Origin: Phorcus lineatus
Lineage: Eukaryota; Mollusca; Gastropoda; Trochida; Trochidae
NCBI GenBank assembly: GCA_921293015.1
Contig: OV121093.1
Coordinates: 27,972,622 to 28,036,621, forward strand
DNA length: 64,000 nucleotides
Reading direction: 5' to 3'
Shown here: piece by piece, positions 12,281 through 24,654 of the stretch
Position numbering within the stretch: the stretch's first letter is position 1
Layout: the number at the start of each line of letters is the position of its first letter
Translations under genes and position numbers: made by a program
Notes under the pieces: generated by a model
Told to the model about the DNA's origin: nothing
The model's database searches: none
Seen by the model: only the letters and a program-made list of their open reading frames with translations

Positions 12281-15200
12281 GGTCCATATTACGGAAGCGG
12301 GTTTAGACCAGGTGTAACGGGAGTCCCGGTCTAAGCGATGGTTTAAACCTGAACTGGTATGATGAAAGGTGGTTTAGGGTTAGACCAGGTCTAAACTAAA
12401 GAAGATAGACCGAGATGTTAATATTTCATATTATGAAAGAAGGTTTAACGTAGTCTCACGTTTTCCGTCCGTCCCCGGGTATTCCCGATCACGGTTACGA
12501 ACTTTGCCGAAATCCCGGGTTTAAACCAGCTCTGACGATGGATTTTTAAATCAAGTTGGTATTATCGAAGCAGTTTTTGCACTAAACCAGGTCTAAATCT
12601 GCCAAAATTATGCTAGAAATGTAGACCAGGTAGGGGTCAGGTTTACATGCTGGGATTTCCTGTATAGCTCTCCCAGAAAGAATTAATACATGTATGTTAA
12701 TCGTGAATTCAGTGAATTAATTGTTAAACGATGTAATGGAAGAAGTTAATCAATTAATTCCGAAGTCAATGCATGTTAATTTTTTCTCTGCCACCACAGT
12801 ATGACATATATAGGTCTAATACGTGTTATTCATACCCGTTATTACCCCCTTCAAAGATGAATAACGTCATTGTAAAGTATATCATAACCAAAAAATTCTC
12901 ATAGTTTTATAATTATTCATCGCACTTCAGTTAATTAAGTAACATAACATTAAAGTTACTGACTGAAGAAAAAACAATGAGACGCTTTAACGATGTAGTA
13001 AAAGCAGGAAGTTTTAACAAAACAATGTGTATTAACTGTAAAAATATAATTTGATTATAGAAAATTGACACAATCATAATGTTACAGTATCGTATTGATT
13101 GCCCATACAGTTATCTCTTTACATGAATATACAATATGAAGTAACCAATATATATGTAAGCAACTTCATTTATTTATTATTTAAAACATCATAGTACTAG
13201 TAAAACATCTAGGTGCATGAATTCAAGATACAAATAACAATATGAACTAACCAATATAATAAGAGAACGGTAACTTTTCACTGTCTGAAACTTCATGCAT
13301 AATTGAATAAATAGGCGAATGAATTTAGATGAAAAGTGAATAACAATTACCGGATAAATTGATATTTCCCCAAAAAGCAAGGGAGATAATACATTCTCGG
13401 GCACAGGACCAGAAAAAAAAAGTCACTGAGGCGTTATCAATGTTCGGTAATTAATGAAAATTTAACTGTAGAATGCTGAGTTGTTTATCATTGGGTCAAT
13501 GTATTTTTTGTGAAAAAAAAAGTCTAGATTAAAATGAAAATGCGTTGATTATAAACGGCAGAGAGATTATTCACGCTAGACGTAACCTGTTCCTCCGTTG
13601 TTTCATAAATTGTAAATAAATTGTTGTTCTTATAAATGTAAATCAACTGTAATTTTTCAAGATAGAACATGACAGCGACCACAATGGTATGTGTACTTCC
13701 TTCCTGCGACCGATTGTTCACGAAACAATACAAGTTATCTTTTTGTAATCATTTTGTTGAACATTGTTCTTTGTGACGTCAATGACAAACAAAATGCGGA
13801 AAATAGACTGCATGGAAATAATTCCTCGTTTTTCAAAATAAAAGCATAGTGACTGAATTTTCATCAACTGATAGTTATTGTTTCGATCTTGAAAATGATG
13901 AGTACCAGTTTCCGGTAAATAAAATCTTAGTTTGAACAGCTTATTTCCAAATGCATACAAAACTGCAGATAATATTGTGTCTTATCTCATAAAATATATT
14001 AATATGAATTATAAAAAAAGAATTCATAAACTATACTATTGAATAGTTTTACTCTATTTAATTAATTGAAAATCCAACAAAATCATGTAGACAAAAAACG
14101 GAATATAAAATATCGGGAACGTATCTCGGTAGTTTTAGCAAATCTATCAACCGAAGGCGTTCATTTGCCGATTAGTTTGACTGAACTCATAGGTTAAAAT
14201 GAAAATTAAGAATATATGTCCGTGGTCACCTCGGCTCGTAATGATCTTACATGCCATATCTTCTGTCATCTGGATATAATGTTCTTGTTTCACACGGACG
14301 AATGTGAATATTAAAAATAAAGAATACAAGCTTTCAAAACCCGGCCGACTTGATCGACGCCCGTGTCTAATCGTATTAGCTGTAACGGTGTAATTCGCGC
14401 TAAAATTATGGTCTTAATAATTGCGGCTATGCAGTTGTCTTGAGTGCATCAACTACCGGGTCTTAGCATATCGGCTTCGTTAATTCAAATGTGATATCCG
14501 AAACAAACAAATTGAAGCTCTTCACCACTGCTGATATAATATGAGCCACGCCCATTTCCCCACCAAATTGTCTCCACTTCGACTGTTTGACAACAGTGCT
14601 TCAAAGCTACATGAGCGTGGGTTAAAGACTGTCGAGGTCCTGTGACTTTGTCTTGATTTATAAATGATAATCTTGAAAACACCTTATTTATTTTATCGCT
14701 AATTTTCTGATTCTAAAATATTCATTTCATCTTCTAGTATTAGTCCTTATTACAAGTAATGAAAATAACAACAAAAATACAATTAATTTTTTCTTTAAAA
14801 TAATTTCATAAGAGAATCAATATTATGTCTCGTGACCTAGGAGAAGATGAAGATTAACGCAGTTGAACATTTTTAAATGCACCCCAGTTTATACAATGAA
14901 CAATTTAAGTCAACCTACATAAAAGTGAGTAAAGCATTGGCTTCCTGTCGTCAAAGATTCGTTAACATGCCACCTTGTGCTAGGGCAAGACGTGTCATGG
15001 CCGGGTTTTCGCGAACAGCTAATTTCCCAAACGTTGCCGGTGCAATAGATTGCACTCATATTCCAATATCTACTCAAAGTGGTGACGATTCACTACGTTT
15101 TGTAAATAGAAAGGGATTTTCATCAATCAATAGATTCAATACACAGATAATTTAAAAATCCATCGTCAGAGCTGGTTTAAAGCCGGGATTTCGACAAAGT

Positions 15201-15408
15201 TCGTAACCGTGATCGGGAATACCCGGGGACGGATGGAAAACGTGAGACTAAGTTAAACCTTCTTTCATAATATGAAATATTAACGTCTCGGTCTAACTTC
15301 TTGGGTTTAGACCTGGTCTAATACTAAACCACCTTTCATCATACCAGTTCACGTTTAAACCAAGACTCCCGTTAAACCTGGTCTAAACCCGCTTCCGTAA
15401 TACGGACC
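12281..15408. mobile_element. PIF/Harbinger-type element with long inverted repeats
   Basis: The left terminus 12281-12550 and right terminus 15151-15408 are reverse complements over about 260 bases, both starting GGTCCRTATTACGGAAGCGG when read inward. Inside the termini the palindrome TTAGACC-N-GGTCTAA occurs near 12379 and 15306, with more half-sites (ACCAGGTCTAAA). A Harbinger-like transposase fragment (14877-15155) runs into the right terminus. No clear 3-bp target duplication was found (TGA against TTT), so the true ends may be nested with the related terminus at 15660-15808. The 2.3 kb between left terminus and transposase fragment has no recognised protein. Confidence 0.75.
14877..15155 (+). 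pseudogene. Harbinger-like DDE transposase fragment
   Basis: The 92-residue frame holds the part around the first catalytic aspartate of PIF/Harbinger nucleases: NMPPCARARRVMAGF, then FPNVAGAIDCTHIPI (catalytic D within GAID) and FVNRKGFSSIN. The later D and E blocks are missing because the frame enters the right inverted repeat at 15151 and stops. No Myb/SANT partner gene was seen in the element. This is a deletion derivative, not an active gene. Confidence 0.75.
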
Positions 15409-15659
15409 TTTGTGTTTGTGCAAAATGTTAGCGGCACTGAGCGAGTGCACAGCGTCAACGGCTGGGCCATTCGAAACTACGAGAGCCACGCGTAGCGAGT
15501 GAGTGTAATGGAGAGTAACGGAGAGGGCCGAGGTGTTTCGAATGCGGCCGGGCATCAAGAGGGTTAAAAACTGCTGAGTCAAAGAGGAAGTACAACAATG
15601 AGCATGCGCAAACTTGGTTTATTATAAAGTTTGAAACATCAAACAAACGAAAAAATAGT
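15409..15659. other. Short CpG-richer spacer
   Basis: GC-richer than its surroundings (for example AATGCGGCCGGGCATCAAG near 15540) and lying between two Harbinger-type termini. No gene recognised. Confidence 0.3.
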
Positions 15660-15808
15660 TAGACTGTTAGTCTGGGTTTAAACCAAGGGTTTTGCTAGAC
15701 CTGCTTTCTGTAATACCGTTTTTTCTGGACCCGGGGTTCGGGTTTCCGTAAACCAATACTAGCCTTAAACCTGGTCTAAGAAAAACCGGCTTTCATAATA
15801 CGGGCCTT
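15660..15808. repeat. Second Harbinger-type terminus
   Basis: Read from the right it begins GGCCCGTATTATGAAAGCCG and continues with TTAGACCAGGTTTAAGG, the same layout as the termini at 12281 and 15408 but clearly diverged. A partner end was not assigned; the stretch at 12554-12632 (GTATTATCGAAGCAG, ACCAGGTCTAAA) is a candidate. It abuts the LINE starting at about 15815. Confidence 0.55.
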
Positions 15809-15819
15809 ATAGTTTACCT

Positions 15820-18031
15820 ATGATCCATAATCATTTGTGTGTATCATTGCTATCATTTGATATTCTTTTGAATCACCTATCAGTGAAAGAAAGGGGTTTT
15901 GGCGCTGATTTAATAGGGACTGCGTCTGTATGTTTTAATACAGGGAAAATCCCCATTACTTGGGCTAAAGGCATTATTAATCCTATTCCCTGCAGCATTA
16001 GAGAAATAAATTCTGTCTAATGTTGCATCACGTTTTTCATGTAAATTAAGTAAATTATCTGTCTATCTTAACTGTTTTGACATGAATTGTTTTATAATAT
16101 TATGTTATTATTTGTCTTCATTCTGGAGAATTGTAATTATACAAAACAAATTTCCCTTTTGGGACAATAAAGATTATCTTATCTTATCTTATTTTATCTT
16201 AACTTTAGATCCTATGGATCCCATGTCATATCGGGGTTTAACCCTCACCAACTCTATGTACAAACTGTATTGCAATGTTTTGAATAACCGTTTACAGTCA
16301 TGGGCTGAAGCTACTGGTGTTTTATGTGATATACAAAATGGTTTCCGGAAGAAGAGATCCACCACTGATCATATTCACTCTGTTTGTTCTTTTATTGAAA
16401 ATAGAAAATGTAAAAATAAAGATACATTTGCTGCTTTTATTGATTTTAAGAAGGCGTATGACTGTATTGATAGAGGTGTGTTGTGGGAGAAAGTTAATGA
16501 CATTGGTGTAAAAGGAAAGCTGTTTTTAGCTCTACAATCACTGTATGACAATGTTAAGTGTAGTGTTCGTGTTAATGGTATGTTAACATCATGGTTTAAT
16601 GTTAATCAAGGCTTAAAGCAAGGCTGCTTACTTTCACCATTGTTATTCAATTTCTTTATTAATGATTTACTCAGCCAGTTAGAAGATAGTGGTATCGGTA
16701 TTTGTGTTGATGGTCCCACTATTGCAGCCTTAGCATATGCTGATGATCTTATTCTACTTGCAGAATCATTAGAGGATTTAAACAAATTGTTATGTATTTT
16801 AAATGATTGGTGTGTGAATAATGGTATAAATATAAATAATGATAAATCCAAGATTGTATATTTCAGACATGTTAGCACACAGATAACGAGTGCTGTTTTT
16901 ACTGTTGGTAATTCTATTTTAGAAATTGTTGATAGTTACAATTATTTAGGCCTATTGCTCACAGAACATCTTGATTATAATGCAATGGCTAAGGTAGCAG
17001 CTAAGTCTGCTAATAGAGCTCTAGGCCTTCTCATTTGTAAATATAAGGCACTTGGAGGAATGGAATCCACTACTTACTCGAAACTATACGATACTATGGT
17101 GTGGTCAGTTTTAAGCTATGGGGCATCTATCTGGGGTCATCGGGAGGTTTCTGTTGTAAATGATGTCCACCACCGTGCTTTGAGATTTTTCTTGGGGGTG
17201 GGTAAATATGCTCCAAATGTTGCTGTAAATGGAGACATGGGTTGGATTCCTCCAATTGTCAGACAATGGGTGTGTATTTTTAGACAATACTGCCGTTTTA
17301 TAAAGATGCATTTTAGACTTAATAAGCATGTTTTTATGTGGTCAGAAAGATGTGCGAGTGGACGTGCGAAAAATTGGAATTTTAGAGTGAAAGCTAAAAT
17401 GAAAGAATGGAACCTGATTGTGGAAGCTGGTGTCAGTGCTAAACGTATATGTGAGCGTGTGCAAGATATCTGTATGAAGAAGTATGTTAGTAATTGGACT
17501 GATTTATTGAATAAGCCAAGCGGTAGAACGGGAGGTAATAAATTACGAACGTACCGAATGTTTAAGGATGTATATGGCTGTGAAAGATACGTAAGTATGA
17601 GTATGCCCCGTTCATACCGCTCTGCCCTCTCCAAATTCAGATCAGGTACTGCTCCTCTGCATTTGGAAACCGGCAGATATACGAATAAAAATGTGAATGA
17701 AAGAGTGTGTTTTCAGTGCAGTGAGAGTGTTGAGGATGAAAGACATGTACTTTTACATTGCCCTGTGTATGATGATCTGCGTGAGATTTTATATGAAAAT
17801 GTCTTTTTTAGCTATCCCAACTTCTTAGATCTTAGTGATATTGATAAATTAGTTTTACTTTTTAAACACCCTGTATATTTTACCGCCAAAACCTGCTTTA
17901 ATATCTTACAAAGAAAAAAAACATATTTTATATGGATAGATTTTATATATTACTCTCTGTATATAGTTTACATATGTCTTAGCCTATTTTATACATTATA
18001 CAATTTTACAATAGTCTCTCATAACCCTTAA
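15820..18031 (+). pseudogene. LINE reverse transcriptase ORF, interrupted
   Basis: The long frame 16082-18031 (649 codons) begins inside an inserted tail; true LINE coding resumes at about 16202 (residue 40, DPMDPMSYRGLTLTNSMYKL). RT blocks: FRKKRSTTDHI, first catalytic block AAFIDFKKAYDCIDRG, QGLKQGCLLSPLLFNFFIND, second catalytic block AYADDLILLAE near residue 219. Near residues 543-562 is a Cys/His knuckle (CFQC, then HVLLHCPVYDDLR). Joining the 5' piece at 15820-16005 to 16202 restores the expected order (WAKGIINPI, then MSYRGLTL). The 3' part is intact for 600 codons, so the insertion is fairly young relative to other LINE debris here. Confidence 0.85.
16010..16201 (+). mobile_element. 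Retroelement 3' tail inserted in the LINE
   Basis: About 190 bases that split the RT frame end in TTTGGGACAATAAAG followed by (ATCTT)n, the typical end of a second LINE or SINE family. Short TTAGA-like words on both sides could be a target duplication, but this is not certain. Confidence 0.6.
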
Positions 18032-18129
18032 AGGGTGGCTCACTTTAATGTTCGATTTTATATGTATATACTTTTTACTGTATTTATGTGAGGTGAGACT
18101 GAAATAAAATATCTGTCTGTCTGTCTTCA

Positions 18130-21100
18130 TTTTTGTCGGCATGACTGGTGTTTTCCGGTTTGCAGGAACCTATACAAATAATTGGTAAAGCTTGTTTTAA
18201 ACAAGTAGACGCTTAAACCCCAACCCAACAACAACGAACAAAGTTTAGATGTAAACAGTTTATCGTTTACGCGTAATAAATACAAGCAATAATAACCCTT
18301 AAAATAATCAAGTAATGAGGCAAAGAAACAAGGTGACAGTTATGTTGAAAATGTATACCTAAGTATATTTCCCTTTTTGTGAATCTTGTACAGATTCCTA
18401 AAGTGATTCGGTTCATTACCGGGAAAGCAACATTTGTGATGTTTAAACTAACAGACCAGGGGATTATACTGGCCAACTGCATCTTGCGAACAATAGAGGT
18501 AATTGCAGTGAGTTAAAATCGAAAAGTCAATCAGTGAGTAGTCAGTGCCTTCAGTCAGGGTGAGCGAAAATTCGTATATATTCATTTCTGTATTATAACC
18601 AAACGTTTTAATCCATTAAAACAACGTAAGTTAGCTTCGGTGAAACTTCAAAGGGTTTTGACTGAAATGACAAATGTTGCTTTCATTGTAAGATGCCAGA
18701 GATTCAAAGATCAATCAATTACTACTTCTGCTAGTAAAAATTGATATCTATCTGGAATCTAGATAAGATATCACAGACAGTGTATTTAAAGCAAATTAAA
18801 GCACTATTTCATAACAATCAGTAAGAAGGGATTAATGTAGAATTTTAAAGATAATTGTGCTCTGTGTTTAGACTCAAATCTATCAAAAGTGTAGGGGAAA
18901 TACGTCATTACAACTCTGAACAGGAAATCAAAATTTCTTACTACGGACGCTTCTTAACTTGTGCTTGAAATGTGTCTTTCACGCCTAGCATTGAACTCAC
19001 TTCCTATAAGAAATTGATATGTATAGCGACAATGATTCCATAATAACAATTTAAAGATAATATCTACCGCTTCTATAATCATCTGTCAAAGTTTGGTGCC
19101 TAATGAAAATCTTAATTAGCAACACATTTTCCTATTCAAAATAACAATGCATAATAAATTAGATAATAAAGTTAGGGATGTGATTCAAATGTAATTGTTT
19201 ATAACATGAATTATGATAATTTCAATTATTTACATATTGATAAAATACTTATCAAAAGTTAAATATCCCTTACTTATTATTGTCCAAAATATAGATAGAA
19301 GATATATTTCATGTTATACGATATCATGGGAATAGGTTGCCAGAAATATGTCTATATTTTGAAAAAGCATGTCACGTGACATTTTTTTAAATTAAATTTT
19401 GAAACATGGCACAAACAAATAGAGGCCAAAAGAGCATTGAAGATTTATATATAATTAATCTTACCTGACCTATCTGAGGCGTAGAAGACAGCTTTCATCT
19501 TTGTATTATTTCTTGGAGCAAAACTAGTGAACAGATGTATACGGTATACATCAAAACAGCATGTAGTCACGATGATATGCAAAGTGAGTAAAGGATTTTA
19601 ATACGTTTAATTGTTTTCATAACTATTATCATGAGTGGGCTCGTTAACCTTAATCCTCAAATCTTCATCGTCAAACAACAGGAAATGTTAAATACCAGGA
19701 CAGTTTTACAAACGTCTTTCTCAGGTTGTTGCTATAAAGATTTTGATTATATGCTTCTCTGAAGATCACACATATTATTTTTTTCTTATTGGCATCTACA
19801 TTTAAATGAAATATATACTACATACTTCGTCCTTTCCATATTCCCCACTCTTTTAGACAAAAGGAACACACTGTGGATAACATAGTGGAATTTTATACTT
19901 GATAATTTATTTATTGTTTTTCGCAGAATATGTTGTAATGTTCAATAAATAATTCAATTTGCAGTTACTATTTACAAAGAATAAACTTTTTACACCAGTT
20001 AAGAAGTAAAAGTAACCGTTTTCATTAAATTTGTAACCACATTATTACTTACATCGTTCCAAAGCACAACTCATATCAATTAACTTTAAGCATTAGCCAG
20101 TCATTAGGCATCCCCTACAACTTTATAATAATGTTGATATCGCACTTGCATTTGATTACAAAGACGTTGTTTTCTGTTCAATTTATGAAACAATAAATGT
20201 TTAAACCAAATCGAATAATCTGTGTCATTTCGTAACTGCTTACACCATGAGGTAATTTTGCTGACGTTGTTATGTTAATCTTTATGTGAATGGGAAAGTC
20301 AATTTAGAAAAGGAGTTAAATAACCAAAGGGATGTAAATAATTAAAATTTCACCGAATATTTCCGATCTCTTGTTAAAGCAAAATGAATAGCGCCGATTA
20401 CATAAATCGGCAGTGGTGATGGGCTCTGGCACTAAACAGGTTGAGATGCATACATATTGGTCGCTGACACTAATTGGCATATCTCCTTTGATTAGGTGAC
20501 CATAAAGCACCGAAAAAGTCAATTGTCGTAAACTAATTACCTTGGCGTCTCAATGTCTGAATGAAGGTAGGACTTTTTGTCTGTAAGAACTGTCACTTTC
20601 CGATTGACTTTAATCATTATTATTACTAAAAGAAAAAATACTGCCTGATATTTTCAAACTCTCAACTCAAGCAAGCAAGCCAATATTGTTGCCTTAGAAT
20701 GATCTTTGATATGATTTGATGCAAACTTATTTTTATTCAACAATTGATTGATATAGAAGTGTTATATTAATACCTTTCCAGTTATGTATTCAATACATAT
20801 ATCATTGAAATATGAATCAGATTGAATATAATCAGATAGCAAGGGAAAAAATCCTATGTATTCAACGAAATGAATTATTTGCGTGCAATAAGTTTAAATT
20901 TGATGTAAGTCAGATACAAGAGACAATTGAACATTCTTAATAAATGTAAACTTCATTTCTTATGTTTGAATTGTATGGACGAAACAATGTAATGTAATGA
21001 CCCGATGCATTAATTTTTGAATGAACACATTCATTGAAATAAGCTACCTTTGTAATATTCACGATTATTCAATAGTGATTCCTAGAGTGACTTGGTAACA

Positions 21101-21240
21101 TCAGTTTCTTAAGGTGGTACAGTATAAAGACTAATTAATACTTTCATTCTCACAACGTTCTTCATTTTTAATGAAATCATTGGCATACTATGGTGGGGAA
21201 AAGATGCTCTTTTGTATATTTAACTTCTGATTTTAATCTC
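18130..21240. other. Gene-free stretch with one SINE-type tail
   Basis: No coding similarity in any frame. At 18200-18240 the words AGTAGACGCTTAAACCCC and AACCCAACAACAAC form a SINE-type 3' end; the same kind of end is at 31195-31290. Otherwise AT-rich sequence without recognised repeats. Confidence 0.4.
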
Positions 21241-21411
21241 GTTAATTTTTGTGTGTCAGGCACGTCTGCTTAGCGCCTGTCACTTCTATTGGTGACTCCC
21301 TCTCACACGCACCCGTATCCTGCCCAACAAGTTTATTGTCAAGTTGAGATCAGAGAGACATCCTTGATTGTCGGCTAGACTAGTTAACGAACTGTTAATT
21401 ACCATGGAGCA

Positions 21412-21485
21412 TAAATGTGCACCTGCTTTCTCACAGTTCAAACAGAGACCCGGAAAGCTTCTCGGTAAGACCTCAACCAAAAGGT
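21412..21485 (+). other. Possible short first coding exon
   Basis: ACCATGG, a strong start context, opens a 25-codon frame (MEHKCAPAFSQFKQRPGKLL...) that runs into AAAAGGTAAGC, a good splice donor at about 21482; a second candidate donor (CTCGGTAAGA) lies inside. 120 bases upstream are an ATTGG (inverted CCAAT) and a mild CpG patch. No downstream exon was recognised, and the peptide is unfamiliar, so this may be chance. Confidence 0.2.
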
Positions 21486-21489
21486 AAGC

Positions 21490-24400
21490 TGTAATATTAG
21501 ATTATATATATAAGACCCTTTCACATGTGATGAAACCTTTATGAATGTCTGACAGTCACCAATAACCATGGGATGCGACAGCGGAAGGAAAAAGGAATGA
21601 TGACTTATTAAAAGAAATATAAAATATCTTTGAAAATGTTATGAAATCTGTTGTTGAATGATCCAAACATTTACTTAGTTTACTGTTAGCACATCGTAGA
21701 GTTTAAGTATTTTTAATGAAAGTTTTCATACATTTGATATCATTTAATAATCCGACGGTGACTCAGGAAAATAATAACTCCATCATTTCACTAAATATTT
21801 AAAAGAAATGATATACGTTATTTAACAATTTGCTACCTTTACAAACCTATCATCTGTGAATATATTGTTCGAAACACTGTGTTCGGGAGAAGCGTCATCA
21901 TCGTCGATTGAGGTTAACAAATAACAAATAAATATGTTTGTGGACATTTCAATTTAACCGTTTGGTTCAAGTATGATGTGCTTGTGGTTCTATGTCTAAT
22001 AAATTGACCTCCGAAATGAATGTTGTTAATAAAATAACTAATTGCTAAACATACTAAGCTTGTTAAATTGTAAACTCGTTTCATTGGCTATATCTATATT
22101 ATAGTTCTCATGTGACTTCACAATGAAAATCGCATTCTTGATTAAACCAATAAGGGTCACATGTTATAATCCGATATTACAGGGAAAAAAGACATGGGCA
22201 TAGCGGGAATAATTTCTGTGTCTCACAGACCGCTGAATAACAATAAAAGCATCCCGTCAGACGCTCTGCCTAGTGAATGTCATGCTTACAGTTATACATA
22301 TTGGCACTTGGTATTTTTTCCTCGGCTTGTTTTGATTTGTATGTCATTCAAAGGTCATGTTTGACCTCCTCCATTCGCCTTCCTTTTCATATTTGTAAAT
22401 TATTTGACCGTGACTTACCCCCAACAACTGCCCCTTGCATAATGGCAGCATCAGTAGGCAACATTTTTTCTGACTAGATAATTTACAAAACAAAACATTC
22501 TGTGAATACTCAGTGTTATTTGAACAAAGTTACAAGTCGTTTATTATAATCAGAATATAAATTGTAAACAGTATCCATTAATTAAACATTTGCCCATCGT
22601 TTAATGGGAACTACTTATATCAAATGTATAAAAACTAATAATTACGCCAACACCAAATACCGACATAAACTAGAATGTATCTTAAGTATGAGTTTTTGTA
22701 TACAGTTCAACACAGTTTAGAATAAGTATTATGTAAACATGTCTTAGGACATAATTACGTCCCATACAACGCCCATACCAAAAAGTAAACTGAAACTAGA
22801 CGTCTTGAGAATAGTTTCTGAGCTATTATACCATCTATACAATCGGTGATATACCGAAATCCAATGGCGAATAGATAATACTTATTTGTACTTGATCTGT
22901 AAAATAGAGATTCAGGTTCAATGTTCAAACTTTAATGTTCATTATAATAAATACGTCACAATATTTACGATGGCATGATACACGAGACAGTACAGATTTA
23001 GGATTGCTGTCAATTTGATGTCTTTATACATAATTAAAGGAGCCAGACTGAATATATCAATATGCTTCCTTAGAGGTATAGCAACAATAGCATATTGTGC
23101 CATGTCCTTCAGAATGCGTATCTGCATCAAAAGAAGACCCTTGCATATAAATAGCAGGGTAGTCGTGTCATTTTATCATAATACACATCCTGATATACAT
23201 AACGACCACAAATACACATCATTGCTCCCACTGTAATTGCTGGTAATTAAGTAAGAGAATCACTTGGTGCAAAATACAAAAACTGGTATTGAATTAAAGT
23301 GATATTCAACAAATGTCTTTATTCAATTTGCATGTAGTTTGTATATTGTCAGATATAACGTGTGTAAGAAAGGCTACTTTGAAAGATTATTCCCAAAGAA
23401 AAATGCAGGTAATGATAAGTCATATTTGATTAGTATTGAGAAAGAATATTATATCATGTGTTATTAGTGCATATTAGTTTAAATTTATTATTATTATTTG
23501 TTTACCTTCTACATATTCCTTTTTGTAAACATGTTGTGACTGTAATAGTTGTATATTCAATGATCATACATAAACAAGTTGCAACGTTTCAATCATCATT
23601 TTGTTATGTTAAGCGGAATCAACACATGGTTTTGTATCCAATATTTATACTTTTGTAAACTATTGGACTGACTGATGTAACAGTTTTTGCAAGTCATGTC
23701 AAATAGATGTCTAAATAGTAATTTTGACGCTCATGTCAGTGATTTAACTACAGTTGACAAAACATTTGATAAGACTTTGATAAGGTTTTTTGAAGATCTA
23801 ATTGTATTATAAATCCAAAATAATATATAACTCGGCCAACTTGAAATATATTTTATATACACATTTTGATTTGTAATTAACATTTTAGGTTATCGAGCAA
23901 ATTGTCAAGTCAATAATCATATTTCGTTTAATCTGCAACATCAATGCTTTATGATAGTGTGGAGTCAGATTCACTACGTTATCTAAAATTTTCCAAAGTT
24001 GCCCCTTTCCTGCCACGAGTTTGAATAAGTTAAGACTTCTGTTGTTCTACATTTAACCTTTGAATTTTGTTCTTTTGTCATACTTGCACTAGTAATTGTG
24101 ATGAAAATGCTTGACAATGCCATTCAAACTCATGATATTAACGTCAAATTACCTATCTTTGAAGTTGTAAATCAATAATACCTTTTGCATATTGTTTTTG
24201 TAGAAGTAAAGAATGTTTTTAAGAATTTTCAATAATTTCCTCTAGTTTCATATAGTTTAATATAATTTCCAAGAGTATCATTCGTTTGGAAACTAGGCAT
24301 ATACTTTGCATGAAATTATAGGAAACTGCCAGTTTCCTCTCGTATACTGTAGCTGAAATTCGGCATTTCCTTCTCATGAAACCTCATTAAACTACTCTAT

Positions 24401-24650
24401 TTTCTCCAGTGTTGTCGCTGGACAATGGGCAATACCAGAGGATCATCTAACCTTTTAGATATAAACAGATTAAAGGTGAATCTGCTTGAGATTGAAGATT
24501 TTAATTTAAGACTATTTTAAGAGTAAGAAATGTTTTAAAGGTAGAATGACAAAAACATTTTGTGAAATAAAACAAAGTCAAACTCAAGGTATGAAACAAA
24601 GATCATCAAATTAACTGTAATAATCATAACAAATACATTATATTTAATAA
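21490..24650. other. No gene seen
   Basis: Low-complexity AT-rich DNA. Words around 24320-24400 (TTTCCTCTCGTATACTGTAG, GGCATTTCCTT) weakly match, in reverse, the sequence at 10860-10905 next to the LINE fragment (GGAAATGCCATGAAACTTAA), which may mark another old repeat. Confidence 0.35.
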
Positions 24651-24654
24651 TTGA

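Larger units (their letters stand above)
15815..18126 (+). mobile_element. 5'-truncated LINE with (CTGT)n tail
   Basis: The element enters in the region just before the reverse-transcriptase palm (GKIPITWAKGIINPI near 15940-15990), continues through the complete RT and C-terminal zinc knuckle, and ends with a short 3' UTR and AATAAAATATCTGTCTGTCTG at 18101-18124. A microsatellite-type 3' end instead of poly-A is a known habit of CR1/L2-like and other molluscan LINEs; the clade was not settled. It is interrupted at about 16010-16200. Confidence 0.8.

Noticed and set aside
17137-17634. 165-codon minus-strand frame inside the LINE
   Set aside because: Antisense shadow of the reverse transcriptase ORF; no family resemblance of its own.
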